Positions 1-4,661 of a stretch of DNA of 6,932 nucleotides are shown here, piece after piece. The notes under the pieces are model-generated. The model saw only the letters and a program-made list of their open reading frames with translations, was not told where the DNA came from and did no database searches. The DNA lies in NCBI RefSeq assembly GCF_934617235.1, contig NZ_CAKTTZ010000070.1, positions 1 through 6,932 of the forward strand, in the 5' to 3' direction. This DNA comes from an uncultured Ellagibacter sp. (lineage in GTDB: Bacteria; Actinomycetota; Coriobacteriia; Coriobacteriales; Eggerthellaceae). Made by a program: the position numbers and the translations under genes. How positions within the stretch are numbered: position 1 is the stretch's first letter; every line of letters begins with the position of its first letter.

Positions 1-475
1 TGACGCCCGCCTTGTCTCGCTTCGCTTCCTTCTCCAGGCGCGGGATGGCCTTGTCAAGCGTGCCCATGTCGGCCAGGATGAGCTCGGTCTTGATGGTCTC
101 CACATCGGAAGACGGGTTAACCTTGCCGTTCACGTGCACGACGTCGGGGTCGCTGAAGAAGCGCACGACTTCGCAAATCGCGTCAGTCTCGCGGATGTTC
201 GCGAGGAACTGGTTGCCCAGGCCCTCGCCCTTGCTCGCGCCTTCCACCAGGCCTGCGATGTCGACGAACTCTACCGTCGCGGGCACAATCTTTGCCGGGT
301 GATCGATTGCCGCGAGCGCGTCGAGGCGCGCGTCGGGTACGGGAACGATGCCCACGTTGGGCTCGATGGTGGCGAAGGGGTAGTTCGCGGCAAGCCCGCC
401 CTTGTTCGTAAGCGCGGTGAACAGCGTGGACTTGCCGACGTTCGGCAGGCCGACGATTCCGATGGAAAGCGACAT
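1..475 (-). CDS. ychF: YchF/Ola1-family redox-regulated ATPase, N-terminal part (3' end outside window)
   Basis: This is the N-terminal 158 codons of YchF, a TRAFAC-class P-loop NTPase that binds ribosomes and, unusually for a GTPase relative, prefers ATP. The sequence shows a G1/Walker A loop GLPNVGKST at residues 9-17, the family segment NYPFATIEPNVGIVPVPD at about 31-48, the G3 motif DIAGLVEGASKGEGLGNQFL at 72-91, and IRETDAICEVVR at 94-105. These are near-diagnostic for the family. The usual length is about 360 residues, so more than half of the gene, including the TGS domain, lies beyond the left edge. The start ATG at 475 is followed at once by the expected N-terminus (MSLSIGIVGLPNVGKST) and preceded by a purine-rich but weak ribosome site (GAGAAAGAAG). 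The gene lies 111 bases after guanine deaminase with a hairpin between, so it is probably its own transcription unit. Cytoplasmic. Confidence 0.97.
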   Translation of the reverse strand, partial: MSLSIGIVGLPNVGKSTLFTALTNKGGLAANYPFATIEPNVGIVPVPDARLDALAAIDHPAKIVPATVEFVDIAGLVEGASKGEGLGNQFLANIRETDAICEVVRFFSDPDVVHVNGKVNPSSDVETIKTELILADMGTLDKAIPRLEKEAKRDKAGV

Positions 476-494
476 GGAAGCTTCTTTCTCACTC

Positions 495-524
495 AAAAGC
501 GCCGCCGCGAAACTCGCGGCGGCG
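495..524 (-). terminator. Intrinsic terminator-like hairpin between guaD and ychF
   Basis: A perfect 10-bp GC stem (CGCCGCCGCG, bases 500-509, with CGCGGCGGCG, 515-524) closes a 5-base loop. On the minus strand it is followed by CTTTTG. It would end the ade-guaD transcript. The T run is only four bases, so termination may be partial. It lies about 20 bases before the ychF start codon, too close for a ychF promoter to fit downstream of it, so it probably also lies in the ychF mRNA leader. Confidence 0.75.
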
Positions 525-545
525 TGTGTGCAGTCAGTTCGATTC

Positions 546-554
546 ATGATACCA
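546..554 (-). promoter_or_regulatory. Candidate extended -10 promoter for ychF
   Basis: The minus strand reads TGGTATCAT, an extended -10 element (TGn plus TATCAT, five of six matches to TATAAT). No convincing -35 lies 16-18 bases upstream, which is typical of extended -10 promoters. Initiation would be near base 539, giving a leader of about 64 nt that includes the hairpin at 500-524. This is a by-eye call in the only gap long enough to hold a ychF promoter. Confidence 0.4.
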
Positions 555-586
555 CAGGCCGTGCGCAAACGGCCGAGACGCGCGCC

Positions 587-1972
587 CTACCTCGCGTCCT
601 TGTCGCACACGAGGATTCCCTGCGAGAACACCTGGCGTACGTTGTCGGGGACCGACAGGTACAGGATACGGGCGAGCCGGTCGATCGGACCATCAAACAC
701 GCCGAAACCCGTAAGGTCGCTATCGGGTCGTTTCACGTCGATGACCTGCAGGTCGAAAGCGCGCCCCGGCTCGAAGGTCGCAAGCGGCAACCCCAAGGCC
801 TCAGCGCCGCCTGCGGTGGCAAGCCAGAACGACTCTACAAGGGACAGCCGCGTGCCCTCGCCGAGCCCGCCGCGATCCTCGGGCGGAAGCTGTGCGTTCA
901 CGCCCGTCTCGAGCAGGCGCGACACGAGCACCGCCTGACGGATGTTCTCGTACATGCTCGGACTGTACCCGCCCGATATGTCGGTGCCGAGCCCCACGTG
1001 GATTCCCTGCGAGCGGAAGCGCTGGATGGGGGCCACGGCGCTTGAGAAGTACGAGTTCGCCATTGGGCAATGGGCAATCGAAACGCCCAGCTCAGCGAAC
1101 ATCTCGCCCTCTTCCTCGGTGAGATAGGGACAATGTGCCATGATGGAGTGCTCGCGCAGCAGGCCGAAATCGCGTAGGGCGTAGGGGTCGGTCTTGCCGA
1201 AGCGCTCGAGCACCACGTCGTGTTCCCACTGTCCCTCGTTGCAGTGTGTCTGTACGTAGGCCCCTGTGTATTCAGCCAGATTGCCCAGGCCACGAAGCAC
1301 TTCATCGGTGCAGCTGGGAGTGAAGCGCGGCGTGATGACGGGCCAGGCACCCGCGCGGCTTGTCCGCCCGATGGCCTCTACCTCGCGGATAAGGCTTTCG
1401 GTATCGCGTATCGCCTGCTCAGGCGAGGCATCGCGATAGTAATCCGGGTTCGCGGCGGGGTCGTCCATCACCGTCTTGCCCACGAGCGCGCGCTGACCGC
1501 GATCGGCGCAGATCTCGGCAAGCGCCACGGTTGCGTCCAAATGCGCGCTTCCAAGGTATACCGTCGTCGTCGACCCTCGCGCAAGCAGCTGATCGACGAG
1601 GTCGGAGTACACTTTCTTCGCGAAATCGACGTCCGCGAACTTCGATTCCAAAGGAAACGTGCGCTCGTCAAGCCACCGGTAGAGCGGCTCGTCAAGCGCG
1701 AGCGCCGCCTGCGGCCACTGGGGAGAATGAACATGGATGTCCACGAAGCCAGGCAGGCCGTATCTGTTCTCCCCCAGCTCATACAGCTCGCCGGCCTCGC
1801 GCGCACGGGCAAGCGCCGCACCCTGATCGGGGTCGTCGTGCGCGATGACGCGTTCGATCACGCCGTCTTCCCCTACTTCTATGAGGGCATTCTCCAAATA
1901 CTCGAAGCTGCCGTATTCGGGCGCGTGGAAATACGACCCGTAAAACGCCCTCGGTTGCGTAGTCTTTGCCAT
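587..1972 (-). CDS. guaD: Guanine deaminase (amidohydrolase superfamily)
   Basis: Hydrolyses guanine to xanthine and ammonia (EC 3.5.4.3) in the cytoplasm. The 461-residue protein has the complete metal-dependent amidohydrolase signature in guanine-deaminase form: PGFVDIHVHSPQWPQ with the metal ligands His80 and His82, TPRFTPSC at 214-221, QTHCNE with His243 and Glu246, MAHCPYLTEEE with His280, AHCP at 300-303, and GLGTDISGGYSPSM with Asp331. Segments around these resemble the human enzyme (TFPxExxF, YLGSAHLD, GQRALVGK, LGNxAE). Length matches the family (about 440-460). The start ATG at 1972 lies 8 bases after the adenine deaminase stop. No strong ribosome site is visible there (GGAATAGGG overlaps the ade stop), so translation is probably coupled to ade. 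A GC hairpin at 500-524 follows the stop. Related deaminases for thiopterins or 8-oxoguanine share this fold, but the motif set points to guanine. Confidence 0.92.
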   Translation of the reverse strand: MAKTTQPRAFYGSYFHAPEYGSFEYLENALIEVGEDGVIERVIAHDDPDQGAALARAREAGELYELGENRYGLPGFVDIHVHSPQWPQAALALDEPLYRWLDERTFPLESKFADVDFAKKVYSDLVDQLLARGSTTTVYLGSAHLDATVALAEICADRGQRALVGKTVMDDPAANPDYYRDASPEQAIRDTESLIREVEAIGRTSRAGAWPVITPRFTPSCTDEVLRGLGNLAEYTGAYVQTHCNEGQWEHDVVLERFGKTDPYALRDFGLLREHSIMAHCPYLTEEEGEMFAELGVSIAHCPMANSYFSSAVAPIQRFRSQGIHVGLGTDISGGYSPSMYENIRQAVLVSRLLETGVNAQLPPEDRGGLGEGTRLSLVESFWLATAGGAEALGLPLATFEPGRAFDLQVIDVKRPDSDLTGFGVFDGPIDRLARILYLSVPDNVRQVFSQGILVCDKDAR

Positions 1973-1980
1973 CGCGCGCC

Positions 1981-3750
1981 CTATTCCACGACGCCCTTGA
2001 TGGGGTCTTCGATCTGCGGGGTCATCACGTTGATGAAGCCGTGGTCAGTGATGGCGTACGCGGGCAGCGCGGCCAGGCAGATGAACGAGAGGAACATGAA
2101 GGGGATGGAAATGATGCAGCCGCGTTCGGCGCAAGCGGCGTTAAGCGCGTTCTTGCGTGCAGCGAGCTCCTCGCAGGAGAGGTCGGTGAGCAGGCCGCAG
2201 ATGGGGTATTCCACGCACTCGACGACTTCCCCGCCGTCGACCAGGCACTGTCCGCCGCCGATTTCGATGATGTGATTCACGGCGGTTGCCATGTCCTCGA
2301 AGTTCGTGCCCATGACGATCACGTTGTGGTTGTCATGCCCGACCGAAGAGGCGATCGCGCCGCTCGTCATATGGAAGCCGCCCATGAACGCGCGGCCGAC
2401 GTTGCCGTTGATCCCGTAGCGCTCGACCTGCGCGATGTAGAGGACGTCTTGCGAAACGTCGCAGGCCACATAGCCGTCCTTGCATTCGAGCTCGACCTCG
2501 CGCGGCTGCGTGATAGGGATCCATGGAAGCGTGTCCATGCAGGTCACCTTCACGCGCTTGGCGCCTTCGGGGGCTGCGATCTTGAAGCTGTCGGGCGTGA
2601 TGGGGTTCAAGAGCTTGGTGGTGTTGAGCAGGCAGGGGTCGTGCGTGGCCTTCTCGTAGTGGACGAGCAGCTCGCCGTGGTCGACGACCTGCTTGCCGCG
2701 CGAGAAGACGCTTACGACCTTGAAGTCGTCGGCGGTGTCGCCCGAGACGATGTTCACGTCGGCGCGCTTTCCGGGAGCGAGCGCCCCGATGTCGGTGAGC
2801 TCGAAGGCGCGCGCGGCGTTGATGGTGACCATCTGGATGGCCTTCGCGAACGGGACGCCGGCTTCAAGGGCGAGCTTCAGGTGGTGGTCCAGATGCCCCG
2901 TCGACGCGAGGTCGCAGCAGTGGAGGTCGTCGGTGACGATGCTCATCATGGAGGTGTCGATGTCTTTGCCTACGATGCATTTCAGCTGTTCAGAGAGGGT
3001 GCGGGCCGCCGAGGATTCACGCAACATGGCATGGACGCCCACGCGTGCGCGGTCCATGATGTCGTCGGCGGAAAGCCCTTCGTGGCAGGTGGAGATGCCC
3101 GCCGCCACGCATTTGTTGAGGTCCTTGCCCTTCATCTCGACGAGGTGGCCCTGCGCCGTCATACCCTTCATCGAGGCGACGTCGTCGAGCGACTCAAGCA
3201 GGTCGGGCAGGTCGGCAAGAACGTAGGGGCCGACGCATTCCGAGATGCCCACGGCGTCTGGACGCTTCAGCGCCTCGCGGATGATCTCGGGATTGAACTT
3301 TCCGCCGCTCGTTTCGAGTGCTGGCGAGAAGGGCACATGCGAGGGCACGACGAAGTAGAGATTCAGGTCGGTGACCTCGTTTTCCTCGAGAACCGCCTCG
3401 ATGCCAGGAAGCCCCGAAACGACGCCGACCTCGTGTAGGTCGGTCATGATGGAAGTGGTGCCATGCTTGAGGACAGCTTCTGCAAAGGAGCGAATGGCCA
3501 GGTCAGAGCTTTCAGGATGGATGTGGCCGTCGATGAAACCCGGAGTGATGAAGGCGCCCTCGGCGTCGATCGTGCGCGTCCCCTCGCCGATGCAATAGTC
3601 GACGTCGCCAACCGCCGCGATAGTTTGGTTGCTAATCGCCACGCCGCCGTCGTAAATTTCACCGGTGTAGACATTGACGATGCGACCGCCCGTGATGACC
3701 ACGTCGGCCGGCTTGATTCCACCTGCAACGCTCAGAAGTTCCGTGTCCAT
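1981..3750 (-). CDS. ade: Adenine deaminase (Ade family)
   Basis: Hydrolyses adenine to hypoxanthine and ammonia (EC 3.5.4.2). The 589-residue protein has the two-part Ade layout. An amidohydrolase barrel carries PGFIDGHIHPESS (metal ligands His76 and His78), Glu171 in GISECVG at the position of the usual GE(V/M)MN motif, GHLVEMKGKDLN with His202, the HE pair at 223-224, and TDDLH with Asp274/Asp275. The Ade-specific C-terminal domain then has GFHMTSGAIASSVGHDNHN at 458-476 and GTNFEDMATAVN at 481-492. Length is normal for the family (about 570-600). The start ATG at 3750 is supported by a good ribosome site (GAAAGGAAA, 6-base spacing). The gene is first in a tight pair with guanine deaminase and is preceded by a long leader with promoter and terminator. 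The GxSEC and GHLVEM segments diverge from Escherichia coli and Bacillus Ade, so substrate preference within purines should be held with some caution. Confidence 0.92.
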   Translation of the reverse strand: MDTELLSVAGGIKPADVVITGGRIVNVYTGEIYDGGVAISNQTIAAVGDVDYCIGEGTRTIDAEGAFITPGFIDGHIHPESSDLAIRSFAEAVLKHGTTSIMTDLHEVGVVSGLPGIEAVLEENEVTDLNLYFVVPSHVPFSPALETSGGKFNPEIIREALKRPDAVGISECVGPYVLADLPDLLESLDDVASMKGMTAQGHLVEMKGKDLNKCVAAGISTCHEGLSADDIMDRARVGVHAMLRESSAARTLSEQLKCIVGKDIDTSMMSIVTDDLHCCDLASTGHLDHHLKLALEAGVPFAKAIQMVTINAARAFELTDIGALAPGKRADVNIVSGDTADDFKVVSVFSRGKQVVDHGELLVHYEKATHDPCLLNTTKLLNPITPDSFKIAAPEGAKRVKVTCMDTLPWIPITQPREVELECKDGYVACDVSQDVLYIAQVERYGINGNVGRAFMGGFHMTSGAIASSVGHDNHNVIVMGTNFEDMATAVNHIIEIGGGQCLVDGGEVVECVEYPICGLLTDLSCEELAARKNALNAACAERGCIISIPFMFLSFICLAALPAYAITDHGFINVMTPQIEDPIKGVVE

Positions 3751-3756
3751 GCGCTT

Positions 3757-3763
3757 TCCTTTC
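3757..3763 (-). promoter_or_regulatory. Ribosome binding site of ade
   Basis: The minus strand reads GAAAGGA six bases before the ATG at 3750, a good Shine-Dalgarno sequence. It fixes the ade start. It lies downstream of the leader terminator and is not part of that hairpin, so control would be at transcription rather than by hiding this site. Confidence 0.7.
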
Positions 3764-3785
3764 GCGTAAACCGCTCTCGTCTTCT

Positions 3786-3823
3786 AAAACGCAAAAGCGC
3801 ACAGAGCCCCTTGCCCTGCGCGC
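3786..3823 (-). terminator. Intrinsic terminator in the ade leader (candidate attenuator)
   Basis: On the minus strand GCGCGCAGGGC (3823-3813) pairs with GCTCTGTGCGC (3807-3797) to give an 11-bp stem with two G-U pairs and a 5-base loop, followed by TTTTGCGTTTT. It lies about 45 bases before the ade start. The upstream DUF4177-like gene already has its own strong terminator 320 bases earlier, so this second terminator most plausibly acts on transcripts starting at the ade promoter near 4070-4098. An alternative pairing is visible: CCC-TT-CGCGC (3872-3863) can pair with GCGCG-CA-GGG (3823-3814), consuming the whole 5' arm and acting as an antiterminator. The alternative pairing was found by eye in GC-rich sequence, so it is suggestive only. 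Confidence 0.7.
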
Positions 3824-4063
3824 TTATCGCTGAATGGAGTATGTCGTTTAGCTTGAAGCCACGCGCGAAGGGTGCGCGAGCGCCTTGTTCCCGGGTGCTC
3901 ACTGGCCGGCATCCGCGTGGCAGCTTGATGGTGCGTGAGAAGGTTGCGAGATCGCCCCTTTACGGGATGAGTTTCGTGCGACGTGGAGGAGGGCGCATGG
4001 GCCTTTGGTGTTGCTATGCAGGGGAAATGCACCGCTCCGACGCTCCTTATCGCCTAACGACAT
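3824..4063 (-). promoter_or_regulatory. Long 5' leader of the ade-guaD operon, unclassified candidate regulatory RNA
   Basis: About 240 bases lie between the likely transcription start (near 4063) and the leader terminator (3797-3823). They contain no convincing protein gene but several short stems: GGTGCA with TGC(AT) and CACC at about 4030-4003, and CGCGC/GCGCG at 3862-3878. I looked for the purine riboswitch core (including GTTTCTAC), the TPP, FMN, SAM-I and cobalamin boxes and the T-box AGGGTGGNACCGCG, and found none. The promoter-leader-terminator-gene order is that of a transcription-attenuating riboswitch or protein-binding leader. Given the operon, a purine or purine-derived ligand is a natural guess, but that is inference. 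It could also be a free-standing small RNA of about 270 nt ending at the terminator. Confidence 0.45.
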
Positions 4064-4069
4064 GGGCGA

Positions 4070-4098
4070 ACTATATCACGACTACGCTTACAAGTCCA
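4070..4098 (-). promoter_or_regulatory. Sigma70-type promoter for the ade-guaD operon
   Basis: On the minus strand TGGACT (4098-4093, four of six matches to TTGACA) is followed after 17 bases by TATAGT (4075-4070, five of six matches to TATAAT). The -10 is preceded by TGA, making an extended -10. Spacing is ideal. Transcription would start at about 4063-4064, some 310 bases before the ade start codon. It lies just downstream of the terminator at 4135-4176, which would isolate it from the upstream gene. Confidence 0.6.
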
Positions 4099-4134
4099 CG
4101 TGAGGAGGAGCCCTGGGGCGCGGGACGAGCCGCT

Positions 4135-4176
4135 AATAAAGAGCGCCCCCAAGCGCCTGCGAACGCTTGGGGGCGC
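4135..4176 (-). terminator. Strong intrinsic terminator after the DUF4177-like gene
   Basis: A perfect 13-bp stem (GCGCCCCCAAGCG, bases 4143-4155, with CGCTTGGGGGCGC, 4164-4176) closes an 8-base loop. On the minus strand it is followed by TCTTTATT. It lies 45 bases after the stop codon of the small gene. The plus-strand side lacks a T run, so it works in the minus direction only. Confidence 0.9.
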
Positions 4177-4221
4177 ATACTGCGAGATGCATCTGAATGC
4201 GAAGCTTTCCGCGCGCCTGAG

Positions 4222-4494
4222 TTAGCCCATGCGCTCGAACACAAGGTTGCAAACGGTTCGATCGCCGCCGCCGAGGCCGGTGGATCCCGCCGTCGACTGC
4301 GCGAACGTGTGCAGGCGATAGCCCTCGGCATACTGCTGGTTGCAGAGGTCCTCGATTTCGGCAAAGTTCTTCGAGCCCTTGCCGACGAACTTCTCCCTCA
4401 GGACGACCTGCATGACGCGATATTGACCTGTTCCAGTGTTGATTTTCCCAGCCTCGTCGTTAAAGCTGTCCATGACGCTGTCCATGAATCCCAT
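4222..4494 (-). CDS. Small DUF4177-like protein
   Basis: A 90-residue protein of unknown function that resembles the DUF4177 family. The match is in the pattern QYRVMQVVLREKFVGKG at 24-40, then an amphipathic helix with EIEDLCNQQYAEGYRL at 47-62 (family pattern LN.YA.EGWRL), a Gly/Ser/Thr-rich turn at 68-78, and the closing strand NLVFERMG at 83-90. No signal peptide or membrane segment is visible. I chose the ATG at 4494 because AAGGGAG lies 7 bases upstream; an in-frame GTG at 4521 would add nine residues but has no ribosome site and falls in an inverted repeat. It appears monocistronic, with its own candidate promoter upstream and a strong terminator downstream. No function can be assigned from sequence or neighbours. 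Confidence 0.85.
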   Translation of the reverse strand: MGFMDSVMDSFNDEAGKINTGTGQYRVMQVVLREKFVGKGSKNFAEIEDLCNQQYAEGYRLHTFAQSTAGSTGLGGGDRTVCNLVFERMG

Positions 4495-4501
4495 GTCGGC
4501 T

Positions 4502-4508
4502 CTCCCTT
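4502..4508 (-). promoter_or_regulatory. Ribosome binding site deciding the DUF4177-like start
   Basis: The minus strand reads AAGGGAG with 7 bases to the ATG at 4494. It supports the 90-residue start over the upstream in-frame GTG at 4521. Confidence 0.7.
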
Positions 4509-4530
4509 CAATGGTCGACACCAGCTAGGC

Positions 4531-4556
4531 TGGTATTTACATGTAAAATAATACCA
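4531..4556. promoter_or_regulatory. Palindromic candidate operator at the promoter of the DUF4177-like gene
   Basis: Contains a perfect 12-base palindrome TTTACATGTAAA (4536-4547), flanked by TGGTAT (4531-4536) and its complement ATACCA (4551-4556). On the minus strand TGGTATTAT (4556-4548) reads as an extended -10 element, so the palindrome would cover the transcription start near 4541. That is a typical place for a repressor site. A second short inverted repeat, CCAGC-TAG-GCTGG (4521-4533), follows. The AT-rich character differs from the surrounding GC-rich DNA. No -35 is evident and the regulator is unknown. Confidence 0.45.
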
Positions 4557-4579
4557 ACATCGCAGGTTACCCCATGTCT

Positions 4580-4640
4580 CAAATGAGAAGCATTTGGCGA
4601 CCGGTTGGCCAACTTGCAATACATGCCGCCCAACTTGGGG
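4580..4640. repeat. Cluster of short inverted and direct repeats between the ABC and DUF4177-like genes
   Basis: Within 61 bases there are an inverted repeat CAAATG-AGAAG-CATTTG (4580-4596), a perfect palindrome GTTGGCCAAC (4604-4613), and an 8-base direct repeat CCAACTTG at 4609-4616 and again at 4630-4637. The direct repeat starts are 21 bases apart, about two helical turns. The second copy sits in CCCAACTTGGGG, itself nearly palindromic. No T run follows, so these are not a clear terminator for the ABC gene. They could be protein binding sites or chance. Confidence 0.35.
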
Positions 4641-4661
4641 ATTCACCATGTTGACCACGCC

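Noticed and set aside
134..1045. Plus-strand open frame of 303 codons across the ychF-guaD junction
   Set aside because: It crosses two recognised minus-strand genes and their terminator hairpin. The product is Arg/Glu-rich with no motif; a shadow of high-GC coding.
1966..3438. Long plus-strand open frame (490 codons) opposite ade
   Set aside because: It lies antisense to a clearly recognised enzyme. Its translation is low in family-like motifs and rich in Asp/Val/His/Arg, as expected from reading GC-rich codons on the other strand.
3784..4032. Minus-strand 82-codon frame within the ade leader
   Set aside because: It ends inside the terminator hairpin and T run, has no ribosome site, and the composition is not protein-like.
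3824..4063. Known riboswitch class (purine, TPP, FMN, SAM-I, cobalamin, T-box) in the ade leader
   Set aside because: None of the conserved core sequences of these classes could be found by eye on the minus strand. A covariance search is still needed to be certain.
3463..4551. Plus-strand open frame of 362 codons across the ade start, leader and DUF4177-like gene
   Set aside because: It runs through two terminators, a promoter and two antisense genes, with no ribosome site or recognisable domain.
4398..4658. Minus-strand 86-codon frame overlapping the DUF4177-like gene
   Set aside because: It runs through the operator-like palindromes and then overlaps the real gene in another frame; Trp/Ser/Thr-rich tail without motif.
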